Assembly (NCBI GenBank): GCA_030638935.1
Contig: DAOWDR010000545.1
Coordinates: 1-8,186, forward strand
Source of the DNA: Desulfobacteraceae bacterium
Lineage (GTDB): Bacteria; Desulfobacterota; Desulfobacteria; Desulfobacterales; Desulfobacteraceae
Direction: 5' to 3'
Length of the DNA: 8,186 nt
The position numbers and the translations under genes are program-made. The notes below the pieces were generated by a model. It did no database searches. It was not told where the DNA came from and saw only the letters and a program-made list of their open reading frames with translations. Position 1 is the first letter of the stretch; every line of letters begins with the position of its first letter. Positions 1 through 7,082 of the stretch are shown piece after piece.

Positions 1-2
1 AC

Positions 3-476
3 AATATGGGACTTGTAGAGGCGGCTCCTATGTCTCCCGACTCCATCTGTGCATATGATTCAATGGATCCGGTTGCAGACGCAGGGCCAAATCAAGATGT
101 GAATGTCAGCACTCTTGTAATGTTTGATGGATTAGGTTCTTATGATTCACAGGGCATTGTCAACTATACCTGGCATGGGAATTTTGTTCTTTTTATAGAA
201 TCCCCTTGCCATTGCCGGTATGTGGTGGTGGGAAACCTTGGGATCTGCCGAGACCAGGTAGTTGTAGAGGGTGTCAATGGAAAATTTTGCATCCTCGTAT
301 TTTTCAAGCCCCAGGGCTGCCATGACCTGGTTTGCCCGGAATCCTTTTACCAGGCGGTTTTTGTGTTGAAATCCCTTGACCCGGAAGGCAAGGGCATGGG
401 TGGTCCTGGCTGTTACATTCTTTGGAAACTTTTGGGCGGCCTCCAATTGGACGCTCTTGTTAAAGGCAATATATAA
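3..476 (+). pseudogene. PKD-domain protein fragment, broken at both ends
   Basis: The frame is open to the left edge, so the gene starts outside the window. Bases 66-173 encode a good PKD (polycystic kidney disease, Ig-like) domain start: a PVADAGP opening, then a FDGLGS-like core, a YDSQG turn and IVNYTW. PKD modules are usually found in secreted or cell-surface proteins, where they act as spacers or binding modules. After the Trp at 171-173 the family would continue with a DFGDG-like segment. Instead the frame reads HGNF and then runs antisense through a helicase gene to a TAA at 474-476. The stretch 174-476 is therefore almost certainly not native protein. A single ORF call here would be a chimera. 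The PKD assignment is confident; the full protein's identity is unknown. Confidence 0.6.
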
Positions 477-620
477 AAACCGCATCTCCGGCCGTTTTTT
501 TGTATATTCCACCAGGGTGGTGGTTTTGCCGGTACCGGCAAAGGCCATGATTTTAAGGGTATCCCCGGGCGTAAGGTCAGAGTTTATGATCTCTTTTTGT
601 TCTTTGGTAATTTGAATCAT
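147..620 (-). pseudogene. UvrD/Rep-like helicase, N-terminal fragment (truncated)
   Basis: The 157-residue product starts at ATG 620 and carries the N-terminal hallmarks of a superfamily 1 (UvrD/Rep, FBH1-like) DNA helicase. There is a Q-motif-like segment near residues 4-11 and a Walker A motif AFAGTGKT at residues 26-33. A LYIAFNKS strand follows, then a TARTTHALAF motif. Such helicases are normally several hundred residues long. Here the DEAD-like Walker B motif and the whole second motor domain are missing, because the frame ends at a TGA (147-149) inside the neighbouring PKD sequence. No good Shine-Dalgarno lies before the ATG, and a hairpin separates it from the nitroreductase gene 29 bp upstream. 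It could bind ATP but should not unwind DNA. It is either a pseudogene or the product of a bad assembly join. Confidence 0.75.
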
Positions 621-630
621 GTGTAAAAGT

Positions 631-654
631 GGTAAGCAACAAAAACGGCTTACC
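631..654 (-). terminator. Hairpin at the end of the nitroreductase gene, weak terminator
   Basis: GGTAAGC (631-637) and GCTTACC (648-654) form a perfect 7-bp stem around a 10-nt loop. The stem overlaps the nitroreductase stop codon at 650-652. Read on the minus strand it is followed only by ACTTTTAC, a short U-run, so termination would be partial. It may instead attenuate read-through into the helicase fragment. Confidence 0.35.
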
Positions 655-1417
655 TGAGGAAAAAACCTTTTTTTTCAAGAAATGATTTCATGTGGGGCCG
701 GGTGACCTTGCCCATGAAGTCCGCCATCTGCCGGCTCCAGGTCTGATCCTTCAGGTTGGAGTCCCGGTTTAAATAATAATCCCGGCAGGTTTGGTCATAG
801 GCGTCCAGGCTCTTTTCCGAGGCCTTTTTTTCCAAACCAATGCCTGAAAAAGAATCTTCCCTTAGCACCAGGTCAATGGGCAGTCGGGGTTTTATACCGG
901 GTGTCTGATCCGGATACCCCAGGCACATTCCAAATACCGGGTAGGCATTTTCCGGTATATCTAATAATTCACAAACCTTCTCAGGGTCATTTCTGATCCC
1001 GCCTATAAAGACCCCGCCAAGTCCCAGGGATTCTGCGGCCACCATCAGGTTCTGGGCCACAAGGGCAGTATCCACTGTTGCCACGACAAATTGTTCTGCC
1101 CATCCTGTTTCAGCCCCAAGTTTGTGTTGGTGGCAGGCAGATTCAAGTCGGGTAAGATCGGCACAGAAAACAAGGAAAATGGGGGCCTGTTCGACCCAGA
1201 CCTGGGGTCCTGCCAGGTCTGCAATCTGTTTTCTGTTTTCTTTGTCTTTAACCCGGATAATGGTATAGGCCTGGACATGGCTGGAGGTGGCCGCACATTG
1301 TGCTGCTTTGACAATGGTTTGAAACAGGGATTCTTCAATGGGTTTGTCTATAAATTTACGGACAGACCTGTGGCTGGACAATAGGTCCATGGTCGGGTTC
1401 ACTGGACATTTATTCAT
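650..1417 (-). CDS. nfsA-like: NfsA-type NAD(P)H-dependent FMN nitroreductase
   Basis: The 255-residue product belongs to the oxygen-insensitive nitroreductase/flavin reductase family (E. coli NfsA, Frp). These enzymes are cytoplasmic FMN homodimers that pass two electrons from NAD(P)H to nitro compounds, quinones or flavins. FMN-contact motifs fall in the expected order: HRSVR at 16-20, TSSHVQ at 44-49, GGIRND at 139-144 and KPRLP at 176-180. A longer TTG start at 1438 is possible. ATG 1417 is preferred because the sequence just after it (NPTMDLLSSHRS) lines up with the NfsA N-terminus and the ATG overlaps the hemerythrin stop by 8 nt, implying translational coupling. The C-terminal third (FSGIGLEKK onward) is diverged, as is usual for the family. 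The real substrate cannot be told from sequence. Confidence 0.9.
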   Translation of the reverse strand: MNKCPVNPTMDLLSSHRSVRKFIDKPIEESLFQTIVKAAQCAATSSHVQAYTIIRVKDKENRKQIADLAGPQVWVEQAPIFLVFCADLTRLESACHQHKLGAETGWAEQFVVATVDTALVAQNLMVAAESLGLGGVFIGGIRNDPEKVCELLDIPENAYPVFGMCLGYPDQTPGIKPRLPIDLVLREDSFSGIGLEKKASEKSLDAYDQTCRDYYLNRDSNLKDQTWSRQMADFMGKVTRPHMKSFLEKKGFFLR

Positions 1418-1817
1418 TGTTTGTTTTTTCTGCTGCAAGAATATGGGATCCTAATTTTTTATCGTCCCCGAAAATATGGTTCAGAATCCATTTGTTTATT
1501 TTTTTCATGAGCTCGTCAATGGCTTCTTCTGAATAGTCCTTGTGTTCTAACCTGAATTCCTTAAGGGTTTTAATAAATCCCTTGTGTTCTTTTTTGTGTG
1601 ATTCCTTTTCCGGGTAATAGTAAATGTCCATGTATTCTTCTTCCAGCTTGAAGTGGTGATTGACATACATGGACAGAAAGGCGATGGCAAACCGAAATGA
1701 TTCCTTATCCTGTTTGTCTGCCCGGGCTTTTCTCATTTTTACAAAAAGATCCATCAGTTCTTTGTGTTGAAAATCCTGCCATACCACACCTGTAAAGTAT
1801 TTTTGATCCAGGGACAT
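1410..1817 (-). CDS. Bacteriohemerythrin (non-haem di-iron O2-binding protein)
   Basis: This is a small four-helix single-domain hemerythrin of 135 residues. All seven di-iron ligands are present (numbering from the upstream ATG at 1823): His20, His57 and Glu61 in HFKLE, His76 and His80 in HKKEH, and His116 and Asp121 in HIFGDD. The family binds O2 reversibly at a diferric/diferrous centre and in some bacteria handles NO. In anaerobes it is linked to O2 scavenging or delivery to oxygen-consuming enzymes. The start is set at ATG 1817 because AAAGGAG sits 6 nt before it, whereas the same site directly abuts ATG 1823. The 3' end overlaps the nitroreductase start, so the two are probably made together. 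No sensor domain is attached, which argues against a chemotaxis role. Confidence 0.93.
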   Translation of the reverse strand: MSLDQKYFTGVVWQDFQHKELMDLFVKMRKARADKQDKESFRFAIAFLSMYVNHHFKLEEEYMDIYYYPEKESHKKEHKGFIKTLKEFRLEHKDYSEEAIDELMKKINKWILNHIFGDDKKLGSHILAAEKTNNE

Positions 1818-1823
1818 ATGCAT

Positions 1824-1830
1824 CTCCTTT
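1824..1830 (-). promoter_or_regulatory. Ribosome-binding site of the hemerythrin gene
   Basis: AAAGGAG on the minus strand ends directly at ATG 1823 (spacing 0) but lies 6 nt before ATG 1817. The spacing decides for the second ATG. Confidence 0.75.
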
Positions 1831-1859
1831 AAATGGTGATTAAGACCTGATTTTTCTAA

Positions 1860-1886
1860 ATTATCATTTTACAGCATGGGTTTCAA
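1860..1886 (-). promoter_or_regulatory. Candidate promoter for hemerythrin-nitroreductase
   Basis: TTGAAA (1881-1886, minus strand, 5 of 6 to the -35 consensus) and GATAAT (1860-1865, 5 of 6 to the -10) are separated by 15 nt, shorter than ideal. The -35 box overlaps the 3' end of the upstream permease gene. If real, it would let the redox pair be transcribed independently of the permease. Confidence 0.3.
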
Positions 1887-3121
1887 GAAAAGCTTGATTT
1901 CTTTTGAATGAGCGGTTTGAGCGATGCTGTCAACCCAATGGCAATGGTGCATAAAATTGCCAGAATTAAGAAAACCATTTTATAACTTGTGGTGATATCA
2001 AAAATGTATCCGGCCATGAATGGACCAATGGCCCCTCCGATTGTGCTGCTGAATATTACAATTCCAAAAAGAAGTCCATGGGATTTTGTTCCAAAAAATT
2101 TGGCGATTAATGGTGAAACCAGGGAAAAAAAGCCGCCATGGGCAAACCCGTACACTGCTGCAAATAAATAAAACATCCATAAAGTTTGTACCTTTTGCAA
2201 CAAACACAATGCCAAAAATAAACATAGAAGACAGATCAACAAGGCTGGTTTTTCACCAATTTTATCACTGGCCCCGCCCATGAGAAATCTACCGGTAATA
2301 CTCACCCCGCCAATTGTCGATAGAATTCCGGCGGCAACTGTTGACGGGATGTCAAGATCAATGGCATGCTGAACAATATGCATAAGAACGGTGTAAACAC
2401 AAAAGAGAATAATAAAATATACAATGCAGATCGTCCATAATTGTCTGGTGCGAATCGCTTTCTTAAAATCTAACCCCTCTTCCGATTCATTCGTTTTTGA
2501 TGCATGGCCGATTCCATTGTCAATGAATTGTGCTTTTTGGATAGGATCACGGACCAGAAACTGGGCAAGAAACACAACACTGGATGTGATTATAAATCCC
2601 AACACAAGAAAGGAGGTCCGCCACCCATAGTTATTGATAAGCCAGTTGATGAAAAAAGGCATGACAAACATGCCAACCCCTGTCCCAACTTTAATGAGAC
2701 CACTCATCATTCCCCGTTTTTCCTTAAACCATCTGGACACGGTTGACAAAGGAATGACATCTATGCCGCCAAGTCCGGCAGCGGCAATCAGTCCGTAGAA
2801 CATATACAGTTGCCATGGAGAATTTATTGTTGCCATGAGAAGAAAACCCAGTCCCAGGAGGATGCCGCAGCCACTCATGATTAGCCGGGGCCCGAATCTG
2901 TCGTTAAGATTTCCCAGAACAATACTTGAGGAACCATGGACCAGGAACCCCAATGAGGCAGCACCGGAGATGGTTGCCCTTGACCAGCCGAATTCGTTTA
3001 TTAAGGGGTCAAAAAACACACCAAAACTGTTGCTGATACCCCAAACAACGGCCTGTATAAAAAAACCTGCTATAATGATGGTGTATCCATAAAAAAAGGT
3101 TGGTTTTTTTATAGTGGACAA
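1883..3121 (-). CDS. MFS permease, oxalate:formate antiporter / monocarboxylate group
   Basis: The 412-residue integral inner-membrane protein has twelve predicted hydrophobic segments in two halves, with a charged cytoplasmic loop near residues 190-225. The N-terminal signature NSFGVFFDPLINEFGWSRA (31-49) is typical of the OFA (oxalate:formate antiporter) and monocarboxylate-transporter branches. The MFS motif A appears twice, as GNLNDRFGPR (70-79) and GGASDKIGEK (281-290). The likely cargo is a small carboxylate moved by symport or exchange, but the exact substrate cannot be read. The start is TTG at 3121, with GGAG 8 nt upstream and no usable ATG nearby before the first membrane segment. 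It is first in a minus-strand series, 65 bp before the hemerythrin gene, and diverges from the aldo/keto reductase. Confidence 0.88.
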   Translation of the reverse strand: MSTIKKPTFFYGYTIIIAGFFIQAVVWGISNSFGVFFDPLINEFGWSRATISGAASLGFLVHGSSSIVLGNLNDRFGPRLIMSGCGILLGLGFLLMATINSPWQLYMFYGLIAAAGLGGIDVIPLSTVSRWFKEKRGMMSGLIKVGTGVGMFVMPFFINWLINNYGWRTSFLVLGFIITSSVVFLAQFLVRDPIQKAQFIDNGIGHASKTNESEEGLDFKKAIRTRQLWTICIVYFIILFCVYTVLMHIVQHAIDLDIPSTVAAGILSTIGGVSITGRFLMGGASDKIGEKPALLICLLCLFLALCLLQKVQTLWMFYLFAAVYGFAHGGFFSLVSPLIAKFFGTKSHGLLFGIVIFSSTIGGAIGPFMAGYIFDITTSYKMVFLILAILCTIAIGLTASLKPLIQKKSSFS

Positions 3122-3129
3122 AGTGGGAT

Positions 3130-3133
3130 CTCC
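3130..3133 (-). promoter_or_regulatory. Ribosome-binding site supporting a TTG start
   Basis: GGAG on the minus strand lies 8 nt before TTG 3121. An ATG that contains part of this site (3135-3133) is out of frame with the permease, so TTG is the best start. Confidence 0.65.
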
Positions 3134-3261
3134 ATTTTATAGGGTTATGGTATATTATTTCTGCCTAGGGACCATTAAAGTCCGGATAGTTGCAGGTTAT
3201 ACCTAAACTTTTTAACATAAACCATGGCAAATCGATATTGCTTTTGGCCAGGGGAGATAAA

Positions 3262-3272
3262 TACCATTGGTA
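3262..3272. repeat. Small palindrome, possible operator
   Basis: TACCA and TGGTA are perfect inverted arms around a single T, set in A+T-rich sequence between two divergent genes. A site of this size fits a dimeric regulator, but palindromes this short also arise by chance. Confidence 0.2.
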
Positions 3273-3455
3273 AATAAAGGATAACAGGTACAGAATTCCC
3301 CCTTTTTGACCATCACAGATTAGAATTGGAAATCAGCCCATTTTAATAATTTTACCGGCTTTTAAATGTTAATTCAGGCAAGAAGCTGCTAAACTGATGG
3401 GGCAACAAGGATTAGAAGGCAAACTAAATTAAGAAAATGAAATAAAGGGCTGGAT

Positions 3456-4439
3456 ATGCATACTAGAATTTTGGGTGATAACCACTTGGAAGTTTCTTCA
3501 ATAGGTTTAGGATGCTGGGGTATGTCAAATGCCTATGGGAAGGCCGATGAGAGCGAATCCCTGGCAACAATAAATCATTGCCTTGATCTTGGGCTGAATT
3601 TTCTGGACACGGCAGATGTCTATGGTGACGGGCACAATGAGATGCTGATTGCAAAAGTATTGAAACACAGGCGGGAGGAAATTGTTGTGGGCACAAAATT
3701 TGGGTTTGCGGGTGATGAACATGGCAATGTAATGGTAAACGGCAGGCCCGCCTATGTTCAGACCTCATGTGAAAAAAGCCTTCAGCGATTGGGTATTGAT
3801 GAGATTGACCTTTATTATTTTCATCGGTTGGATCCGGATGTGCCCATTGAAGAAACCGTGGGTGCGATGGCTGACCTCGTAAAACAGGGGAAGATCCGAT
3901 ATATAGGTTTGTCTGAAGTCTCTGCATCAACAATCAAAAGAGCATATGCTGTTCACCCCATAACGGCATTGCAATCTGAATATTCTTTGTGGCACAGGGA
4001 AGTTGAGAAAACCATTCTTCCCGTATGTAAAGAACTTAATGTTTCCCTGGTACCCTTCAGCCCATTGGGCAGAGGATTTCTCACCGGAACTATCCTGGAT
4101 TCCGATGATTTTGAAGATGATGACTACCGCCGTCAAATCCCCCGCTTTGATTCCAAGGCAATGGAAAAGAACCATTCATTGATCGAAAAATTACAACAAC
4201 TGGCTGAGAAAAATGGTGTTTTGCCTTCACAACTGTCATTGGCCTGGCTGTTATCCCGGGATGATTCCATTGTACCCATCCCAGGAATGAAACAAAGAAA
4301 ATATGTTGTGGAAAATCTTGCTGCAGTTGCGCTGTCATTGCCAGATGAAATAATTGACGAACTGGATAATTTGAAGAAGGATGTTTATGGGGATCGTCAT
4401 AACAAATATAACCTGCAATTTATTGACAATAGCTCCTAG
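3456..4439 (+). CDS. Aldo/keto reductase, AKR13-like
   Basis: The 327-residue (alpha/beta)8-barrel NADPH-dependent oxidoreductase is full length for its family and likely cytoplasmic. The catalytic tetrad is intact: Asp51 and Tyr56 in LDTADVYG, Lys81 in GTKFGF and His123 in YYFHRLDP. Segments PIEETVGAM, GLSEVSA, QSEYSLW and PFSPLGRGFLTG, and the late VPIPGMK cofactor region, resemble the AKR13 group (YakC/pyridoxal-reductase-like). The reaction is reduction of an aldehyde or ketone, but the natural substrate is unknown. ATG 3456 is supported by AAAGGG 6 nt upstream. It lies 90 bp before the cysteine desulfidase on the same strand with no strong terminator between, so co-transcription is possible. 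A link through the pyruvate or aldehyde products of cysteine breakdown is only a guess. Confidence 0.92.
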   Translation: MHTRILGDNHLEVSSIGLGCWGMSNAYGKADESESLATINHCLDLGLNFLDTADVYGDGHNEMLIAKVLKHRREEIVVGTKFGFAGDEHGNVMVNGRPAYVQTSCEKSLQRLGIDEIDLYYFHRLDPDVPIEETVGAMADLVKQGKIRYIGLSEVSASTIKRAYAVHPITALQSEYSLWHREVEKTILPVCKELNVSLVPFSPLGRGFLTGTILDSDDFEDDDYRRQIPRFDSKAMEKNHSLIEKLQQLAEKNGVLPSQLSLAWLLSRDDSIVPIPGMKQRKYVVENLAAVALSLPDEIIDELDNLKKDVYGDRHNKYNLQFIDNSS

Positions 4440-4469
4440 GGCAAAACATTTCATTTTAACTGCATTTCA

Positions 4470-4498
4470 TTGTTTTTTATCAGAAAACAGGGTAAAAT
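4470..4498 (+). promoter_or_regulatory. Candidate promoter for the cysteine desulfidase gene
   Basis: TTGTTT (4470-4475; only the TTG matches -35) and TAAAAT (4493-4498; 5 of 6 to -10) are 17 nt apart, in the A+T-rich gap after the aldo/keto reductase. The predicted transcript would start about 25 nt before the ATG. It would give the gene its own promoter besides possible read-through. Confidence 0.35.
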
Positions 4499-4517
4499 TT
4501 TTAAAATTTAAATTTTC

Positions 4518-4523
4518 GGAGGA
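4518..4523 (+). promoter_or_regulatory. Strong ribosome-binding site for cysteine desulfidase
   Basis: GGAGGA lies 6 nt before ATG 4530. It is the strongest Shine-Dalgarno seen in the window, suggesting efficient translation. Confidence 0.8.
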
Positions 4524-4529
4524 ACTAAT

Positions 4530-5810
4530 ATGGACAATACTGATAAAAAGTACAAAGCTTATATCGATATTTTGCATGAAGAGCTTATTCCTGCTATGGG
4601 TTGTACCGAGCCTATTGCCATCGCATATGCTGCAGCCCGGGCAAGGGAAGTTCTCGGCAGTCTGCCTGACCATGTATTGATTGAAGCAAGTGACAACATT
4701 ATCAAAAATGTTAAAAGCGTAGTTGTTCCCAATACGGGAAACTTAAAAGGTATTGAAGCCTCAGCCGTTGCCGGGATTGTTGCCGGCGAGGCCGGTAAAG
4801 TTCTTGAGGTTATCTCGTCGGTGGATGAAGAAGGGCAAAAAAAAATTAAAGCCTTTCTTGAAAGCCACGAGGTAAAGGTTGGAAAATCAAAAAGCAATTT
4901 GACATTTGATTTGATTGTCACTGTCCTTAGCGGGGACTCAAAGGCGTCTGTCCAGATTTCCCACTTTCATACCAATATTGTATTAATCACAAAAGATGAG
5001 GAAATTGTTTATCAGAATCAGGACTGTGATGAAATAGGATCTTCAAGTCTTACGGATCGTTCGGTTATGAATGTGAAGGATATCCTTGAATTTGCCGAAG
5101 CCGTAGAGCTTTCTTCCGTTCAGGAGGTGCTGGAGCGTCAGATTGAATATAATACAAAAATAGCTGAGGAGGGAATTAAAGGGGATTGGGGTGCAAATAT
5201 CGGCTCGGTCCTGATTGAAACCTGGGGCGATGACATAAAGGTTAGGGCCAAAGCGATGGCTGCTGCCGGGTCGGACGCCAGAATGAGCGGGTGTGAGCTT
5301 CCTGTCATGATAGTTTCGGGCAGTGGCAACCAGGGGATCACAGCTTCAATTCCCGTGATCGAATATGCCAGACAATTGGATGTTGGGAAAGAAACCTTGC
5401 TTAGAGCTTTGGTTGTGTCCAATCTTGTTACCATCCATCAGAAAACAGGAATTGGAAGGCTGTCAGCATATTGCGGAGCTGTCAGCGCCGGAGTCGGGGC
5501 GGGGGCAGGCATCGCCTGGCTCCATGGAGGCAGGTTTGAAGAAGTTGCCCATACAATCGTAAATGCCCTGGCAACTGTATCCGGAATAATCTGTGATGGT
5601 GCTAAACCTTCATGTGCTGCAAAGATTGCTGCTTCCATTGAAGCTGGAATCCTAGGTTTTTATATGTACCAGAAAGGGCAGCAGTTTTACGGCGGGGACG
5701 GGATCGTAACAAAGGGTGTTGAAAATACAATCGCCAACATAGGCAGACTCGGTCGCGACGGAATGCGTGAAACCGATAAAGAGATAGTACGTATAATGAT
5801 AGGAGAATGA
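4530..5810 (+). CDS. cyuA: L-cysteine desulfidase, [4Fe-4S] (CyuA/YhaM, UPF0597 family)
   Basis: The 426-residue cytoplasmic enzyme of the serine-dehydratase-alpha-like family is predicted to split L-cysteine into pyruvate, ammonia and sulfide without pyridoxal phosphate, using a [4Fe-4S] cluster. The N-terminal motif AMGCTEPIA carries Cys25. Cys315 (AYCGA), Cys355 (IICDGAKPSC) and Cys362 complete the set. Their spacing (40 then 7 residues) matches the cluster cysteines I recall for the Methanocaldococcus enzyme (25, 282, 322, 329). Cys166 and Cys255 are extra. A GGSGNQG-like turn appears as SGSGNQGI at 263-270, and a KPSCAAKIA block is well conserved in the family. The length is normal and no residue seems lost. 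No dedicated cysteine transporter or CyuR-type regulator adjoins it. A terminator follows 25 bp after the stop. Confidence 0.93.
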   Translation: MDNTDKKYKAYIDILHEELIPAMGCTEPIAIAYAAARAREVLGSLPDHVLIEASDNIIKNVKSVVVPNTGNLKGIEASAVAGIVAGEAGKVLEVISSVDEEGQKKIKAFLESHEVKVGKSKSNLTFDLIVTVLSGDSKASVQISHFHTNIVLITKDEEIVYQNQDCDEIGSSSLTDRSVMNVKDILEFAEAVELSSVQEVLERQIEYNTKIAEEGIKGDWGANIGSVLIETWGDDIKVRAKAMAAAGSDARMSGCELPVMIVSGSGNQGITASIPVIEYARQLDVGKETLLRALVVSNLVTIHQKTGIGRLSAYCGAVSAGVGAGAGIAWLHGGRFEEVAHTIVNALATVSGIICDGAKPSCAAKIAASIEAGILGFYMYQKGQQFYGGDGIVTKGVENTIANIGRLGRDGMRETDKEIVRIMIGE

Positions 5811-5835
5811 TTAATCCATTAAAGGTGATAACCGC

Positions 5836-5870
5836 ACTATTATCCCAAGGATAATAGTATTTCATTTTTT
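5836..5870 (+). terminator. Intrinsic terminator after cyuA
   Basis: ACTATTATCC (5836-5845) and GGATAATAGT (5849-5858) form a perfect 10-bp stem with a 3-nt CAA loop, followed by ATTTCATTTTTT. The T-tract is only on the plus-strand side, so this ends the cyuA transcript and not the convergent permease transcript, whose stop codon lies at 5862-5864 inside the tract. Confidence 0.85.
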
Positions 5871-7082
5871 ACAATTTAGTTTATATATAAAAAAGATGGA
5901 AGATGAAATAATTACAACGTAAAGCAGGAAGAAATTTTGAAACCCAAAAATTCTGATCAGATATCCGGCTAGAAGGGGAAACAGGGCTGGAATAATATTC
6001 CCTGCTCCTACAAATCCGGTATAGATAGCTCTGTTTTCCTTTCCCGACACTTCCAGCAAAACACCATTCATTGTTATGGAAAAGATAGAATATACAATGC
6101 CGCCTAAAATAAAAATATATTTTATTTGAGCGGCATCAGTAATAAAAATTGCGCCCATGGTCATGCATAGAGACAATAATACATTGCCATAAAGCAAATA
6201 TTTGTATTTTATTTTGTTTGCTGCCAATAAAATCAAGAAACTCACCAGCACAACCCCCATCACCTTAAACACTAAAAAGGTAGCTGTATCACTGCTTTGT
6301 GTTTGAAACACCTCCTTGGCATAAAGTATTAAAAAAGGAAGAAAAGAAACAGAAATCCCCTGGGTATTAACAAAGCCGAGAAAATAACCCAGCTTTGGAT
6401 TGGTTTTAAGTTCAGATTTTAATACCTGGATAAATTTTTTAAAGCCGTTTATTTTTAACACAGAGGGTTCTACTTCCTTTAAATTCCAAAACCCGAGGGA
6501 GGCAATTAAAAGTGCGAATGACCCTATCATAAATGTATAGGCATAATTTAGCGGAAAATTTGAATCGCTTAAAATTTTTTTAACCAAAAAGGCTGAGAAT
6601 AAAACAACAAAGCCGGCTATGATTTGTTTAACAGCCAAAAAGCTTTTACGTTTTTCTTCCAAAACCGATTTTCCCAAAATATCTGTATAGCCAATGTTGG
6701 CAAATGCACCACCAAGGGCAAAAATAGTGATGAGAAAAAATATGATCCAAATAATATTAACCGAGTGTCGGCCTTGCAAATAAAACAATATTAAACCAAG
6801 TCCCAGCAAAGAAAAAATTCTTGAATTGATTCCCAGTAAAAGATATTTTTTTTTATAGGATTTATTGCTGATATATGGAGCAAAAAATAATTGGGTAAAG
6901 CTGGATCCCCCAAGTAAAATTGCTGTCATAATACCAATGTGGACAGCTCCCCCTCCTGATTCAATCAGCATTGCCGGAATTATCGTATCCACATCCATAA
7001 ACACCTGGGCAAATGCTAAAAAACTGGCGTGCCATAAAAAGGAAAAAAAATTTTGACTTGATATTTTAGGCGTTAATTTCAT
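5862..7082 (-). CDS. MFS-like permease coupled to a NifX-like protein
   Basis: The 406-residue, strongly hydrophobic protein has about twelve predicted membrane segments with Lys-rich short loops, so it is an inner-membrane permease of MFS type. Early residues FMDVDTIIPAMLIESGGG resemble the first two helices of this group. The usual motif A in the loop after TM2 is degenerate (SNKSYKKK instead of a GxxxDRxGRR form). The C-terminus ends LNCKK. It has no Shine-Dalgarno of its own: its ATG overlaps the stop of the upstream gene as ATGA, so translation depends on that gene. Base composition and many AAA-Lys codons make it visibly more A+T-rich than the genes to the left. The substrate is unknown. 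The partner suggests a metal, oxyanion or cofactor-related cargo, which is inference. Confidence 0.82.
   Translation of the reverse strand: MKLTPKISSQNFFSFLWHASFLAFAQVFMDVDTIIPAMLIESGGGAVHIGIMTAILLGGSSFTQLFFAPYISNKSYKKKYLLLGINSRIFSLLGLGLILFYLQGRHSVNIIWIIFFLITIFALGGAFANIGYTDILGKSVLEEKRKSFLAVKQIIAGFVVLFSAFLVKKILSDSNFPLNYAYTFMIGSFALLIASLGFWNLKEVEPSVLKINGFKKFIQVLKSELKTNPKLGYFLGFVNTQGISVSFLPFLILYAKEVFQTQSSDTATFLVFKVMGVVLVSFLILLAANKIKYKYLLYGNVLLSLCMTMGAIFITDAAQIKYIFILGGIVYSIFSITMNGVLLEVSGKENRAIYTGFVGAGNIIPALFPLLAGYLIRIFGFQNFFLLYVVIISSSIFFIYKLNCKK

Larger units (their letters stand above)
3122..3455. other. 334-bp divergent intergenic region
   Basis: No gene or RNA is recognisable here. The region separates the minus-strand permease from the plus-strand aldo/keto reductase and so should hold promoters for both. 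I found no convincing sigma-70 or sigma-54 pair. Two short inverted repeats could be operators: TACCA-T-TGGTA (3262-3272) and AGGT-TAT-ACCT (3194-3204). A third, weaker one is GGAC/GTCC around 3170-3183. A Shine-Dalgarno for the reductase (AAAGGG, 3444-3449) closes the region. Confidence 0.5.

Noticed and set aside
174..476. C-terminal half of the plus-strand frame that continues the PKD fragment
   Set aside because: It reads antisense to clearly conserved helicase codons and has no family resemblance of its own.
1418..1438. TTG start extending the nitroreductase by seven residues
   Set aside because: ATG 1417 fits the NfsA N-terminus better and gives the coupled 8-nt overlap with the hemerythrin stop. 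An AGGA about 10 nt before the TTG keeps the alternative faintly possible.
3209..3237. TTTAAC-N17-GATATT as a promoter for the aldo/keto reductase
   Set aside because: The spacing is good but both boxes match weakly (3 and 4 of 6), and it would leave a leader of more than 200 nt.
3306..3326. TTGACC followed by TAGAAT as a promoter
   Set aside because: The spacing is only 9 nt, far from the required 16-18.
3463..4338. Long minus-strand frames opposite the aldo/keto reductase
   Set aside because: They are antisense shadows of a gene with an intact catalytic tetrad and show no recognisable domains.
4559..5638. Minus-strand frames opposite cyuA
   Set aside because: They are shadow frames of a strongly conserved enzyme with low-complexity composition and no convincing starts.
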